64,000 bases of DNA from Streptomyces sp. AC555_RSS877 (GTDB lineage Bacteria; Actinomycetota; Actinomycetes; Streptomycetales; Streptomycetaceae), in contig NZ_JAGMUK010000003.1 in the NCBI RefSeq assembly GCF_019049245.1, positions 1 to 64,000 of the forward strand, in the 5' to 3' direction. Under the pieces are notes generated by a model. It did no database searches. It was not told where the DNA came from and saw only the letters and a list, made by a program, of their open reading frames with translations. Made by a program: the position numbers and the translations under genes. Positions 1 through 14,045 of this stretch are shown piece after piece. Every line of letters starts with the position of its first letter. Position 1 is the stretch's first letter.

Positions 1-48
1 GCGCTGGCCTGCTACGCGGTGGGTTTCTGGGCACTGGCCCGAATCTGA
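1..48 (+). CDS. C-terminal fragment of a gene cut by the window edge, possibly a membrane protein
   Basis: The first 48 bases read in frame as ALACYAVGFWALARI followed by TGA. The stretch is hydrophobic with an aromatic belt and a single terminal Arg, as at the end of a final membrane helix. Nothing more of the gene is visible, so no function can be assigned. The remaining bases up to the next gene (49-184) show no coding signal. Confidence 0.3.
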   Translation, partial: ALACYAVGFWALARI

Positions 49-184
49 GTCGCCCTCGGTCGTACCGAGCCCTCACCACCCGCGCTGCTGGGCACCGGGC
101 CCTTCACCAGCCGGGCCGCGCCGTCTCACCCGGGCTGCGCCCTGCCGCCGCCACGCCCCGCCGACCCCGCTCCAACCGGGCACC

Positions 185-1531
185 TCACCAGGCCCCGGCT
201 CGCCCCCGCCTACGCCCCAGCCCCGTCCACACCCCAAGCACCATCAACACCGCGGTCCCGGCGGCGATCCCCGCCACCGCAACCACCTTCATCACGGTGT
301 CCCCACCGGTCGCAGCGGTCTCCCCTGCCTCTGAGGCCGCTGTCTCCCGCTCCTGGGCCGTGGCCTGGAAGACGTCCCGCGGCTGGGAGGACCCCGAGTA
401 CGCCGGGCCGGCCTCCGCCGTGTGTGTGACCCGCAGTCGCAGGGTCACGTCGAAGGGGCCGTCGCCGACGCCGTCGGCCATTTGTGCCGCGAGATGGACG
501 ACCAGGTAGTACGCACCGGCGAACCGCATGCCGCCGACGTGGTCGGAGGCCGCGAAGCGGTTGGCGTACGCGACCGGTGGCAGTGGTCTGAGCGCCGCCG
601 ACTTCTGACTGCCGTCGTAGCCGACCCCGTCGTCGTCGACGTGGCCGCGCACGGGGTTGTAGAGGGACAGCGTCAGCGCGCTGGGCACGAAGTCGGCGTC
701 GCCGCTCACGCTGCCCAGTTCGGCGGTGGCGTAGAGCTGCTGGCCCCAGTCCACGGGCACCGCGTAGAAGAGCGTCTGGCCGGGTCGGACGTCGTCCAGC
801 CAGACGCCCTGCGCCACGGACGTCGCCGCGCCGAAGCCCGCACCGCCCTTTCGGCGCTCTGGTTCGCCGACGGGGGGCGCGGGCGAGGCGGAGTCCCAGA
901 CTTCGGGCGCGCTCGTCGCACCGGCCTGCTCGAGTCGCGGTTCCAGCACGGGAGCGAGCTCCAGGCCCCACTTCTCCAGGGAGAACACGGAGGAACCCGT
1001 CGCCCTCTGGACGCGTTCGACGAGCACGTAGTAGGTGCCGGCCTCCTTGCACACGGATCCGCGGCGCGAGGCCTCGCGCTCGCCCAGCGCCGTGAGGGGG
1101 TGGGCACTGCGGCCGGCACCGATGCCGGCGGTGTCGACGGAGCAGGTGTGGCTGTCGGCGTCCTGGACCGTCACCTTGACGCCGTCGCCGGCGGAGACCT
1201 CCGTACCCGGGGGAGGGACGGCCGTTACGGAGACGTACGCGTTCGACGTGGCGTCGAGTTCGAGACGGTAGAACTGCTCACCGGTGGCCGGGAGGGAGCT
1301 GCGGTACGTCGTACCGGGTTCCAGGCGTTCGGCGTCCGCGGTGCTCGTTTCGCCCGAGACCGACCGGGCGTCCTCGTCGAAGGCGTACGAGCCCGGTGCC
1401 CCGGCCGCCCACGCGGCCGGACCGCTCAGCGCCACCGCGACTCCCAGCAGCGCGCCCGCGGCGGCCGCCCGCACGACGGCTCCACGACCGCGCCGTGTCG
1501 CCGCCCGCCACCACGCCGTTCGCCGCCCCAT
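185..1531 (-). CDS. secreted, C-terminally membrane-anchored protein of unknown function
   Basis: I chose the ATG at 1531 because GAGGGG lies about ten bases upstream and the protein then opens with a standard signal peptide (basic RRTAWWRAATRR, hydrophobic Ala/Leu core, AWA-A cleavage region). The product is about 448 aa. The mature part carries a presumably extracellular beta-rich region with repeated phrases such as YRLELDA and YYVLVERV, resembling pre-peptidase-type beta-sandwiches. It ends in one membrane helix (VVAVAGIAAGTAVLMVLGVW) and a short basic tail (GRRRGRAGAW). The topology is therefore type I. I do not recognise a family and infer only a surface-exposed role. Confidence 0.75.
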   Translation of the reverse strand: MGRRTAWWRAATRRGRGAVVRAAAAGALLGVAVALSGPAAWAAGAPGSYAFDEDARSVSGETSTADAERLEPGTTYRSSLPATGEQFYRLELDATSNAYVSVTAVPPPGTEVSAGDGVKVTVQDADSHTCSVDTAGIGAGRSAHPLTALGEREASRRGSVCKEAGTYYVLVERVQRATGSSVFSLEKWGLELAPVLEPRLEQAGATSAPEVWDSASPAPPVGEPERRKGGAGFGAATSVAQGVWLDDVRPGQTLFYAVPVDWGQQLYATAELGSVSGDADFVPSALTLSLYNPVRGHVDDDGVGYDGSQKSAALRPLPPVAYANRFAASDHVGGMRFAGAYYLVVHLAAQMADGVGDGPFDVTLRLRVTHTAEAGPAYSGSSQPRDVFQATAQERETAASEAGETAATGGDTVMKVVAVAGIAAGTAVLMVLGVWTGLGRRRGRAGAW

Positions 1532-1648
1532 GACGCGCCACCCCTCGTCGAACACCGGACCAGGACCGGGGCCCATCCTGCCCCGCCGCGCGGCGCGCCA
1601 TCCGCGCAATCCGTACGAGCGTCCGAAACACCCGACTCGCAACACAAA

Positions 1649-1673
1649 ACCCCGACCGCGAGGCGGCCGGGGT
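1649..1673 (-). terminator. hairpin terminator after the DLW-39 gene
   Basis: An 11-position stem (ACCCCGACCGC against GCGGCCGGGGT, one A-C mismatch) with a 3-base loop lies 25 bases past the stop at 1698. In the minus direction it is followed by TTTTG. Confidence 0.65.
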
Positions 1674-1697
1674 CTGTTCAGATTCGCTTGTCGGTAC

Positions 1698-1826
1698 TCA
1701 GGAACCCGTGGGCACGGAGTCAGTCGCCTCCGTCCACAGATCCTGCTCGGCGCGATCCGCCTGGATCTGGCGGTACACGAGGAGCCCGCCGATGGCGGCC
1801 AGTGCGACCAGGAGAAGCTTCTTCAC
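1698..1826 (-). CDS. DLW-39 family small membrane protein
   Basis: This 42-aa protein starts at the GTG at 1826, with GACGAGG about nine bases upstream. Upstream in-frame codons lack such a site. It begins VKKLLLVALAAIGGLLVYRQ, one short hydrophobic helix, followed by a charged segment with the diagnostic Asp-Leu-Trp (QDLW) and an acidic Ser/Thr tail. The size, single helix and DLW motif match the actinobacterial DLW-39 family, whose function is unknown to me. It ends in its own terminator and is divergent from the secreted protein at 2165. Confidence 0.85.
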   Translation of the reverse strand: MKKLLLVALAAIGGLLVYRQIQADRAEQDLWTEATDSVPTGS

Positions 1827-2164
1827 CGCGCGACCTCGTCTTTCGTTGACGTAGGGGACTTCTGGCGCCCGACTATACACACCGACCGAGACCGATCGGT
1901 GACCTACGTCGGGCCCTCAACTCCCGTCCCGGACACCGCAATAGAAGCGGAGCCGGGCGCTCCGATCAGAGGGTGATCACACCCTCACGAAGGGTGATTT
2001 CGCCCCGCCTTCTCCCGTATTCCATCATTTTCGACCCCCTTGCACCCATTCGAGTGGTGTTCATCGGAACATCGCCGCGCCACGAGCGTCGGTCCACCAC
2101 TTCACGGCCCCCATACACATCATGAGGAAAGTACGCAAATCGCCCAACCCGAAAGTGAGGGGCC
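1827..2164. promoter_or_regulatory. divergent intergenic region with an operator-like inverted repeat
   Basis: This 338-bp gap separates the divergent DLW-39 gene and the secreted-protein gene. At 1969-1986 it holds GAGGGTG-ATCA-CACCCTC, with a further half-site AGGGTGAT at about 1991. I see no coding signal. Its role as an operator or attenuator is inference. Confidence 0.4.
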
Positions 2165-2527
2165 ATGGCCCGGAACAACAAGGTCATGAAGCTGTGGACC
2201 GCCATCGTCACCGCCTTCCTGGCGCTGTGCACGACGCTCGGCCTGATCACGACGACCGCCGCCGCGGCCGTACCGCAGACCGAGAAGACCCGCAACAGCA
2301 CCGCGCCCACGACAACGACGACACCGGCGACGCCCCTCTGGTCCTGGTCCTGGTCCTGCACCAGTGCCCTGCCCCCCACGATGAAACAGCGCATCCACGC
2401 CGAGGCCCACGGCAAGACCCCCAGCTGCCGCCACCGTCCGTCGACGGACACGGAAGCGGACGAGAGTGCGGAGTCGAGCACCGAGAGCGGCCCGGACGCG
2501 GCCCCGGCAGCCCCTCTCCGACGCTGA
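2165..2527 (+). CDS. small secreted Thr/Ser-rich protein (DUF6344-like)
   Basis: The 120-aa product starts MARNNKVMKLW, followed by a hydrophobic core and TTTAAAA-V, a typical Sec signal peptide of about 35 residues. The mature part is low in complexity (TAPTTTTT, WSWSWSCT) and highly charged at its end. AAGTGAGGGG precedes the ATG. I associate the conserved N-terminus with the Streptomyces DUF6344 family, but only from memory of its start. No enzymatic motif is visible. The gene is followed by a strong hairpin at 2590. Confidence 0.7.
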   Translation: MARNNKVMKLWTAIVTAFLALCTTLGLITTTAAAAVPQTEKTRNSTAPTTTTTPATPLWSWSWSCTSALPPTMKQRIHAEAHGKTPSCRHRPSTDTEADESAESSTESGPDAAPAAPLRR

Positions 2528-2589
2528 CCGCACACCACAACCCGGCACACTGACGTAACGGCGAACTTGCGTACGCCCCAAGAACACAC

Positions 2590-2620
2590 CGAGCCCCGAC
2601 CGCCCCGCGGTCGGGGCTCG
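2590..2620 (+). terminator. strong hairpin terminator
   Basis: A perfect 13-bp GC-rich stem (CGAGCCCCGACCG / CGGTCGGGGCTCG) with a 5-base loop lies 63 bases after the stop of the secreted protein. There is no obvious U-tract, which is common for Streptomyces terminators. Confidence 0.7.
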
Positions 2621-2781
2621 ACTGCTGGCGCCGGCCGGACCCACCCTGGCCGCCGCAACAGCTTTCTCCTTTCACGCCGGCCCTGAGGCCCGCACTGGTG
2701 GGGCCAACCAGTGTCAGCCGGTGGTGTCAGCCGTCGCATGCGTCCCGACAAGGGTTACTTCGCCGCTCTACACCACCCGTC

Positions 2782-3582
2782 CTACTCCTCCGGTTCCCAC
2801 GCGCGGAGCAGGTCAAGCAACCCTGCGTCTCCGTCGATCTGCAGTGAGTCCGCCGGGATACGGTCGTACACGAAGAGGACCAGCTCACTGGCCGTGCCGC
2901 GGACGGAGACGCCAGCCTGGTTCGGGCCTTCGTCGGCAGCGGCGACAGGCGTCGTGCCGGGCGCGGGGATACGGGTGGAGCGTGCGCCGTCGCCGTCGAC
3001 CGTCAGGCGCCAGGAATGGCCCTCGGTGGCGTGGAAGTCGAAGGCAGTGGGCCTGTGCGGCCAGGCACTCGTCGTTGCGACGCAGGTGAAGAGGAACTCC
3101 TCGACACCGTCGAGTGCCACCTCATCCGGCAGCGGCTGCGGGGCACCCACAGTGACCTGGGCGTCGTAGGTGTGCACCGTGATCTGCTGGAGTTGGTGCC
3201 GGGCGACGGCGCCACAGGTCTGCGGCGACTGCGACGCACCCCACCACGTCCAGCAACCGCGATCCGGGCCGGCCTCCCGCAGTGCGTCCAGCAGCTCCTG
3301 CGTCGACGCGGCCAACCAGGCCGGCACGGCCTCGCGCTCCCGAGGCGCAGCCGGGGCGCCCTCTGGGACGGACTTGGCCGGAGCGGCAGGCCCTGCGGCT
3401 ACGGTGGCGGCCCAGGAGCGGCGCCCCTCGCCCAGGTGCTGCACCAGATCGAACAGCGTCCACTCCGGGCAGGTCGGCACCTGCACGTCGAGGCTGGGCG
3501 CGGAGGCTACCGCGGCGCGGAAGGCGGTCGACCGTTCGTCGATCAGTCGCAACAGAGCCGGGAACGCAAGTGTCGTTGTCAC
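2782..3582 (-). CDS. maleylpyruvate isomerase family mycothiol-dependent enzyme
   Basis: The 266-aa protein starts at a GTG (VTTTLAFPALLRLIDERS) with GGGAG just upstream. The N-terminal 150 residues resemble the DinB-like helical bundle of mycothiol-dependent maleylpyruvate isomerases: CPEWTLFDLVQHLGEGRR, where His and Glu would help bind metal, and later VARHQLQQITVHTYDAQ. The C-terminal part (from about 170) resembles the small MDMPI-C domain: ATEGHSWRLTVDGDG and ELVLFVYDRIP. Such enzymes use the actinobacterial thiol mycothiol in isomerisation, S-transfer or detoxification. The substrate here cannot be inferred. The gene stands alone. Confidence 0.85.
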   Translation of the reverse strand: MTTTLAFPALLRLIDERSTAFRAAVASAPSLDVQVPTCPEWTLFDLVQHLGEGRRSWAATVAAGPAAPAKSVPEGAPAAPREREAVPAWLAASTQELLDALREAGPDRGCWTWWGASQSPQTCGAVARHQLQQITVHTYDAQVTVGAPQPLPDEVALDGVEEFLFTCVATTSAWPHRPTAFDFHATEGHSWRLTVDGDGARSTRIPAPGTTPVAAADEGPNQAGVSVRGTASELVLFVYDRIPADSLQIDGDAGLLDLLRAWEPEE

Positions 3583-3659
3583 ATGGACTCCCTATCACCG
3601 CGTTCCGCCATCGGACAGCGATTTTCACAGCCGCCGCGGCGAGCGCGCGGCACGAGCCG

Positions 3660-3884
3660 GGCTGGTGAAGTGGGCCGGCGTCCGCCGCATCACGGTCCGG
3701 CTCGCCCGGCACACCTGTGGGACCGCCAGCCTTCCTGAAGGTGCACCCCAAGGTCGCTCAGGCGATCTACCGGCACAGTCAGATCAGCATGACCATGGAC
3801 GTCTACCCGCACGTGGTCGGCGACAGTGAGCGCGAAGCGGTGGGCATGCTCGCCAAGCTTCTGGAAGATCCGCTCATCGGCTGA
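3660..3884 (+). pseudogene. remnant of a phage/ICE tyrosine integrase, frameshifted
   Basis: The first part (about 3680-3730) reads VRRITVRLARHTCGTAS, matching the H/R-x-x-R-H-T-C region of tyrosine recombinases, with the usual first His replaced by Arg. The next segment is in another frame (3732-3884): FLKVHPKVAQAIYRHSQISM, then TMDVYPHVVGD and LAKLLEDPLIG before TGA. This matches the terminal H-S-Q-I...T-x-x-x-Y block, with the nucleophilic Tyr in MDVY. A +1 shift near 3731 breaks the gene, and the N-terminal catalytic Arg region is missing. It lies 56 bases from the 3' end of tRNA-Ile, where such enzymes integrate. Confidence 0.8.
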
Positions 3885-3901
3885 TGTCAGCCGTAGATGT
3901 C

Positions 3902-3936
3902 AAGAACCCCCAGCCGTTGAGACTGGGGGTTCTTTT
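3902..3936. terminator. bidirectional terminator between integrase remnant and tRNA-Ile
   Basis: A perfect 12-bp stem (AAGAACCCCCAG / CTGGGGGTTCTT) with a 9-base loop, ending TTCTTTT on the plus strand. It ends four bases from the encoded CCA of tRNA-Ile, so it can also terminate the tRNA transcript on the minus strand. Confidence 0.85.
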
Positions 3937-3939
3937 CGC

Positions 3940-4016
3940 TGGTGGGGCTAACAGGATTTGAACCTGTGGCCTCATCCTTATCAGGGATGCGCTCTAACCA
4001 ACTGAGCTATAGCCCC
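3940..4016 (-). tRNA. tRNA-Ile (GAT anticodon)
   Basis: On the minus strand the gene begins GGGGCTATAGCTCAGTTGG. It has a 7-bp acceptor stem (GGGGCTA/TAGCCCC), the anticodon loop CTGATAA with GAT, the T-loop GGTTCAAATCC, discriminator A and an encoded CCA. Its length is 77 nt including CCA. The 3' end faces the integrase remnant, so this tRNA is a probable former attachment site. Confidence 0.97.
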
Positions 4017-4127
4017 GCCGCGCTCTGCGGAGTGTGTCCCGCGCGCTGACCCCTGAAGATTAGCGCACGACGCGGGCAGTCCCAAAATCGGTATCCGGTG
4101 ACCGTCAGCAGGCGTCGGACGGCTTAC

Positions 4128-4985
4128 TCACTCGTCCTCCGCCAGCGTCAGCTCGACGCCACCGACGAAGCCCGCGGAGAGGTTGTAGATGAACGCGCCG
4201 AGGGTCGCGAGGGCGGTCGCCAGGACGACGTCGATCACCGCGATGATCGCCGTGAACGTCAGGACGTTCGGGAGCGACAGGAACGACTGGAGGTCGAAGC
4301 CGTTCGACTCGTTCGAGCCGGTGGCCTCCGAAATCGTGCCGCCGACCGTCGAGAAGACGCCCATCGCGTCCATGACCATCCACAGCACGGCTGCCGCGAC
4401 GATCGTGCAGATGCCCAGCGCGATGGAGAGCAGGAAGCTGACCTTCATCACGGACCATGGGTCGGCCTTCGACACCCGCAGGCGTGCCTTGCGGGTACGG
4501 GGCGTGGTGCGCGCGCCGGTGCGGGGGCGGCGTACGGCACTCGCCGGGCCCGCCTGCGAGGCGTAGGCCTGCGGCGGGTGGTACGGCCCGGCGGGCTGCT
4601 GCGGCTGCCGCTCCCCGGGCAGCGGGGAGGTCGCCTCGGGCGGCGCCGGCTGGGCCGACGGCTGCGGCTGAGGCTGGGCGCCCGGAGCGGCCGTGGCCTG
4701 GCCCGCGCCGGTGGCGGGCCGCTGGGCCTGCGGACCTCGGGTGTCCGTCACAGTTCCCCCCTGGGATCCATGCGTGTCGGGCGAGGGCGACCCGGTCCCG
4801 GGGGACTTGATCGCCTGCAGGTTGGTCGTGTGCGGATCTGTCGCGTGCGGGTCTGTCGTGCCCGCGCCCGTCATGTGCGAGTCTGTTGCATTCGCGGCGG
4901 AGCCACGGCCGCCGCCGTCCGTTTCCTTGCCGGCAGAATTACCGGCTGAGGTACCGACCGAACCGGCGCCCGTGGCTCCGCTCAC
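4128..4985 (-). CDS. DUF3566 membrane protein downstream of gyrA
   Basis: This 285-aa protein starts at a GTG (VSGATGAGSVGTSAGN) with GAGGAG upstream, 17 bases after the gyrA stop, so it is co-transcribed with the gyrases. Residues 1-165 are low in complexity and rich in Gly, Thr, Pro and Gln. The C-terminal third is the DUF3566 domain: DPWSVMKVSFLLSIALGICT (membrane helix 1), an intervening polar segment, then AIIAVIDVVLATALATLGAF (helix 2) and an acidic end. The family is conserved next to gyrA in Actinobacteria. Its role is unknown to me, possibly in the envelope or at the septum. Confidence 0.9.
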   Translation of the reverse strand: MSGATGAGSVGTSAGNSAGKETDGGGRGSAANATDSHMTGAGTTDPHATDPHTTNLQAIKSPGTGSPSPDTHGSQGGTVTDTRGPQAQRPATGAGQATAAPGAQPQPQPSAQPAPPEATSPLPGERQPQQPAGPYHPPQAYASQAGPASAVRRPRTGARTTPRTRKARLRVSKADPWSVMKVSFLLSIALGICTIVAAAVLWMVMDAMGVFSTVGGTISEATGSNESNGFDLQSFLSLPNVLTFTAIIAVIDVVLATALATLGAFIYNLSAGFVGGVELTLAEDE

Positions 4986-5002
4986 GATGACTCACTCCTC
5001 GC

Positions 5003-7597
<2,595 letters not shown>

Positions 7598-7639
7598 TGC
7601 TGGTGAAGATCCTTCCTGGTGCGGTCAGCTGAGACCGAC

Positions 7640-10122
<2,483 letters not shown>

Positions 10123-10659
10123 TCACCCGTAGGTGTCGCCCGGTCCCGTGCTGCCGGGGGCGCGCAGCGGGCCGTAGCGGCGCGGCGGGCCGCCAGGACC
10201 CTGCACCTTGATCAGCTTCACCGCGCCCTGGCCCAGGTCCTCGTTCAGCCGCGCGACCAGCTGCGGGGCGAGCAGACGCAGGTTCGTCGCCCACGCCGTG
10301 GAGTCGCAGCGGACGACCAGGACCCGCTCGTCCTCGTCGTACTTCTCCGGCTCGCAGTGTTTGGCCAGGTCCTCGCCGACGATCTGCGGCCAGCGGCCCA
10401 TCACCCCGCCCACCGCGGCCGGCGCCTCCCAGCCGCGCTCGGTGATCAGCCGGTTGATCGCTGCGCCCAGCGCCATGGGGTCACGTCCATCGGCGTGCGC
10501 GCCGGAGCGCAGACCGCCGCGACGCGCCTGCTTCTTCTGCTGCACCGCGTCCCCACGCGCTCGTGCCTGTTCCTTCGCCGCGCGCAACGCCACGCGCGCG
10601 AGGTCGACGCCGGAGGGTTCGGGCTGCTTGCCGGGGACCGGCCCGTCTTCGGTGCTCAT
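10123..10659 (-). CDS. DUF721 (DciA-like) protein
   Basis: The 178-aa product starts at the ATG at 10659, which overlaps the recF stop in ATGA, so translation is coupled. After a charged, probably disordered N-terminus rich in Arg and Gln, the conserved DUF721 core runs [40 protein letters not shown] and [20 protein letters not shown]. The family includes DciA, which in many bacteria loads or recruits the replicative helicase DnaB. Its place between recF and gyrB fits a replication role. The assignment to DciA is by family and context, since no specific catalytic residue exists. Confidence 0.88.
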   Translation of the reverse strand: MSTEDGPVPGKQPEPSGVDLARVALRAAKEQARARGDAVQQKKQARRGGLRSGAHADGRDPMALGAAINRLITERGWEAPAAVGGVMGRWPQIVGEDLAKHCEPEKYDEDERVLVVRCDSTAWATNLRLLAPQLVARLNEDLGQGAVKLIKVQGPGGPPRRYGPLRAPGSTGPGDTYG

Positions 10660-11777
10660 GCGCGCTCCACCGTCCCGTCCGACACGGTGTACCGCGTCCC
10701 CGTCAGTACATGCGGTACGTCGTCGTCGACCGCCGCCGTCACCAGGACCTGCTCGCCCGGAGCGACCAGTTCGGCCAGGCGCTCGCGGCGACGAGTGTCC
10801 AACTCGGCGAACACGTCGTCGAGGACGAGCACGGGCTCGTTGCCCTCCGCCCTGAGGAGGTCGTACGACGCCAGCCGCAACGCCAACGCGTACGACCACG
10901 ACTCGCCGTGCGAGGCGTACCCCTTCGCGGGCAACTGGCCGAGCTTGAGCAGCAGTTCGTCCCGGTGCGGCCCCACGAGGGTCACCCCTCGCTCGATCTC
11001 CTGCTTGCGCGCCTCGGCCAGCGCGGCCATGAGCTGCTCGTAGAGGTCCTCGCGCGTGTGCGCCTCACCCGGCGCGGACGGCTTGTACTCCAGCGCGACG
11101 GGGCCGCCGCCGGGGGCCAGCTGCTCGTACGCCTTGTCGGCGAGCGGCTGGATCGCCGCGACCAGGTCGAGGCGCTGGGCGAGCAGCTCGGCACCCACGC
11201 GCGCGAGATGCTGGTCCCAGACGTCGAGCGTGGACAGGTCCATGGAACGGCCGCCGTGCCGGCGGGCGAGCGCGGCCGACTTCAGCAGCGTGTTGCGCTG
11301 CTTGAGGACGCGTTCGTAGTCGGAACGAACGCCGGCCATGCGCGGCGAGCGTGCCGTGATCAGCTCGTCGAGGAACCGGCGCCGCTCACCGGGATCGCCC
11401 TTGACCAGCGCCAGGTCCTCGGGCGCGAACAGCACAGTCCGTACGATCCCCAGTACGTCACGCGGTCTGACCTGCGAGGACCTGTTGATGCGGGCCCGGT
11501 TGGCCCGGCCGGGGTTCAGTTCCAGCTCGACCAGCTGCTGCCGCTCGCCCTGCTTGACCTGGGCCCGGATCACCGCGCGGTCGGCGCCCATGCGGACCAG
11601 GGGGGCGTCCGAGGAGACGCGGTGGCTGCCGAGGGTGGCGAGGTAGCCGATGGCCTCGACCAGGTTCGTCTTGCCCTGCCCGTTCGGACCGACGAAGGCG
11701 GTGACGCCCGGGTCGAGCGGGACCTCGACCCGGGCGTACGAGCGGAAGTCGGCCAGCGACAGATGCGTGACGTGCAT
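10656..11777 (-). CDS. recF: DNA replication/repair protein RecF
   Basis: This 373-aa SMC-like ATPase loads RecA at gaps in damaged DNA. I chose the internal ATG ([14 protein letters not shown]), since the upstream extension is unlike RecF. Residues 25-40 carry the Walker [17 protein letters not shown]. The C-terminal part holds the Walker [13 protein letters not shown] and the signature region before it ([15 protein letters not shown]). Its stop overlaps the DUF721 start, and it lies downstream of gnd and dnaN in the usual origin order. Confidence 0.97.
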   Translation of the reverse strand: MHVTHLSLADFRSYARVEVPLDPGVTAFVGPNGQGKTNLVEAIGYLATLGSHRVSSDAPLVRMGADRAVIRAQVKQGERQQLVELELNPGRANRARINRSSQVRPRDVLGIVRTVLFAPEDLALVKGDPGERRRFLDELITARSPRMAGVRSDYERVLKQRNTLLKSAALARRHGGRSMDLSTLDVWDQHLARVGAELLAQRLDLVAAIQPLADKAYEQLAPGGGPVALEYKPSAPGEAHTREDLYEQLMAALAEARKQEIERGVTLVGPHRDELLLKLGQLPAKGYASHGESWSYALALRLASYDLLRAEGNEPVLVLDDVFAELDTRRRERLAELVAPGEQVLVTAAVDDDVPHVLTGTRYTVSDGTVERA

Positions 11778-11882
11778 GGTCGTGCGTGACCTCCCCCGGC
11801 TCGTGGACTGCAACTTCTGGACCGCAGCTCGTGGACTACAGCCCGTGGACTGCAGCTGTGGACTGCTGTGCAGCCCTGTGGA

Positions 11883-12758
11883 TTACTTCTTCTCGACCGC
11901 GTGGCCGCCGAACTGGTTCCGCAGCGCGGCGATCATCTTCATCTGCGGCGAGTCCTCCTGGCGCGACGCGAACCGCGCGAAGAGGGAGGCCGTGATCGCG
12001 GGCAGCGGCACGGCGTTGTCGATGGCGGCTTCCACAGTCCAGCGTCCCTCGCCCGAGTCCTGGGCAAAACCCCTCAGCCTGTCCAGGTGCTCGTCCTCGT
12101 CGAGAGCGTTCACCGCGAGGTCGAGGAGCCAGGAGCGGATCACCGTGCCCTGCTGCCAGGAGCGGAAGACCTCCCGGACGTCGGTCACGGAGTCGACCTT
12201 CTCCAGGAGTTCCCAGCCCTCGGCATAGGCCTGCATCATCGCGTACTCGATGCCGTTGTGGACCATCTTCGCGAAGTGGCCCGCACCGACCTTGCCGGCG
12301 TGCACCGAGCCCAGGTCGCCCTCCGGCTTGAGGGCGTCGAAGACGGGCCGCACCTTGGCGACGTGCTCCGCGTCGCCGCCGTACATCAGCGCGTAGCCGT
12401 TCTCCAGGCCCCAGACACCGCCGGAGACACCGCAGTCGACAAAACCGATGCCCTTGGCGGCCAGCTCCTCCGCGTGCTTCTCGTCGTCCGTCCAGCGGGA
12501 GTTCCCGCCGTCCACGACGACGTCGCCTGGCTCCAGCAGCTCCGCGAGCTCGTCGACGGTCGACTGGGTCGCGGCACCGGCCGGGACCATCACCCAGACC
12601 ACCCGCGGGCCCTTGAGCTTGCCCACGAGCTCGGCGAGGCTGTGGACATCGGCGACGTCCGGGTTGCGGTCGTATCCGATGACGGTGTGGCCTGCGCGGC
12701 GAATCCGCTCGCGCATGTTGCCGCCCATCTTGCCGAGGCCGACGAGACCGAGCTCCAT
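11883..12758 (-). CDS. gnd: 6-phosphogluconate dehydrogenase, decarboxylating (short form)
   Basis: The enzyme oxidises 6-phosphogluconate to ribulose-5-phosphate, CO2 and a reduced pyridine nucleotide in the pentose phosphate pathway. At 291 aa it is the short bacterial type rather than the roughly 470-aa enzyme. The ATG (MELGLVGLGKMGGNM) has AAGGA upstream and opens directly with the Rossmann dinucleotide motif. Further marks are VVDGGNSRWTDD, the conserved GxSGG loop (CGVSGGVWG), and the catalytic Lys region GHFAKMVHNGIEYAMMQ. Location between dnaN and recF is typical of Streptomyces. Confidence 0.95.
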   Translation of the reverse strand: MELGLVGLGKMGGNMRERIRRAGHTVIGYDRNPDVADVHSLAELVGKLKGPRVVWVMVPAGAATQSTVDELAELLEPGDVVVDGGNSRWTDDEKHAEELAAKGIGFVDCGVSGGVWGLENGYALMYGGDAEHVAKVRPVFDALKPEGDLGSVHAGKVGAGHFAKMVHNGIEYAMMQAYAEGWELLEKVDSVTDVREVFRSWQQGTVIRSWLLDLAVNALDEDEHLDRLRGFAQDSGEGRWTVEAAIDNAVPLPAITASLFARFASRQEDSPQMKMIAALRNQFGGHAVEKK

Positions 12759-12914
12759 CAGTTGTTCCTTAGGTTTGCGACGTGACGTGACGGCACTTCC
12801 GTACCGCGGCACTTTCGTACCTGCGTCCGAGCCTAAACCCGGACGCTCGCGCACATCTGTGGGCATACGCGCTCATACGCATACCCCGACCTGCGGGTTC
12901 TCTGACGGGCCCGG

Positions 12915-14045
12915 TCAGCCGCTGAGGCGCACCGGCATGATCAGGTACTTGTAGGCCTCGTCCGCCTCGGCGTCCAGGGCCGGCTTGCCGCTGAGCAGCG
13001 CCGGCTTCGTGGACGTCGTGAAGGACAGCTGGGCCACGGGGGAGTCGATGGCGCTCAGGCCGTCCAGCAGGAAGGTCGGGTTGAAGGCGATCGACACGTC
13101 GTCGCCCTCCAGCTGTGCGTCGACCCGCTCCACAGCCTGTGCGTCGTCGCTCGAACCGGCCTCCAGGATGAGCACGCCCTGCTCGAAGCTGAGCCGCACC
13201 GGGGTGTTGCGCTCGGCAACCAGGGCCACACGCTTGACGGCCTCCACGAAGGGGGCGGTCTCGATCACGGCGACGCTGTTGAACTCGGTCGGGAACAGCG
13301 AGCGGTACTTCGGGAGGTCGCCCTCCAGCAGACGCGTGGTCGTGCGACGGCCCGCGCCCTCGAAACCGATCAGGCCCTCGCCGGAGCCTCCGCCGGACAG
13401 CGCCAGGATCACGCTGTCGCCGCCTGTGAGGGCCTTGGCGGTGTCCAGGAGCGTCTTGGCGGGCACCAGGGCGACCGCCGACGCCTCCGGGTTCTCCGGC
13501 TTCCACAGGAACTCGCGGACCGCGAAGCGGTAGCGGTCGGTGGACGCCAGCGTGACCGTGTCGCCCTCGATCTCGATGCGGACACCGGTGAGGACGGGCA
13601 GCGTGTCGTCACGGCCGGCGGCGATGGCGACCTGGGCGGCGGCCGCGGCGAAGACCTCGCCGGGGACGGTGCCCGTGGCGTTCGGCATCTGCGGCAGCGC
13701 CGGGTACTCCTCCACAGGCAGTGTGTGGAGTGTGAACCGGGAGGAGCCGCAGACCACCGTGGCCCGTACACCGTCTGTGGAAATCTCCACCGGCCGGTTG
13801 GGGAGAGCGCGGCAGATGTCGGCGAGGAGGCGGCCGGAGACCAGCACCGTGCCCTCCTCCTCGACCTCCGTGTCCACGGACACCCGCGCCGAGACCTCGT
13901 AGTCGAAGCTGGACAGGCTCAGCTGGCCGTTCTCGGCCTTCAGCAGAAGGCCGGCGAGGACAGGCGCCGGCGGACGGGCCGGGAGGCTGCGTGCCGCCCA
14001 GGCCACTGCCTCCGCGAGTACGTCGCGTTCCACCCGGATCTTCAC
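12915..14045 (-). CDS. dnaN: DNA polymerase III beta sliding clamp
   Basis: The 376-aa product forms the dimeric ring that tethers DNA polymerase III to DNA. I chose the GTG (VKIRVERDVLAEAVAWAARS), preceded by a strong AGGAGG. The open frame runs 154 codons further into the oriC side but lacks clamp similarity there. Typical clamp phrases include LAGLLLKAENGQLSLSSFDY near the start, PVLTGVRIEIEGDTVTLAST in the middle, and the C-terminal KYLIMPVRLSG, matching the conserved P-M-R-L end. It is the first gene left of oriC and is read away from it. Confidence 0.98.
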   Translation of the reverse strand: MKIRVERDVLAEAVAWAARSLPARPPAPVLAGLLLKAENGQLSLSSFDYEVSARVSVDTEVEEEGTVLVSGRLLADICRALPNRPVEISTDGVRATVVCGSSRFTLHTLPVEEYPALPQMPNATGTVPGEVFAAAAAQVAIAAGRDDTLPVLTGVRIEIEGDTVTLASTDRYRFAVREFLWKPENPEASAVALVPAKTLLDTAKALTGGDSVILALSGGGSGEGLIGFEGAGRRTTTRLLEGDLPKYRSLFPTEFNSVAVIETAPFVEAVKRVALVAERNTPVRLSFEQGVLILEAGSSDDAQAVERVDAQLEGDDVSIAFNPTFLLDGLSAIDSPVAQLSFTTSTKPALLSGKPALDAEADEAYKYLIMPVRLSG

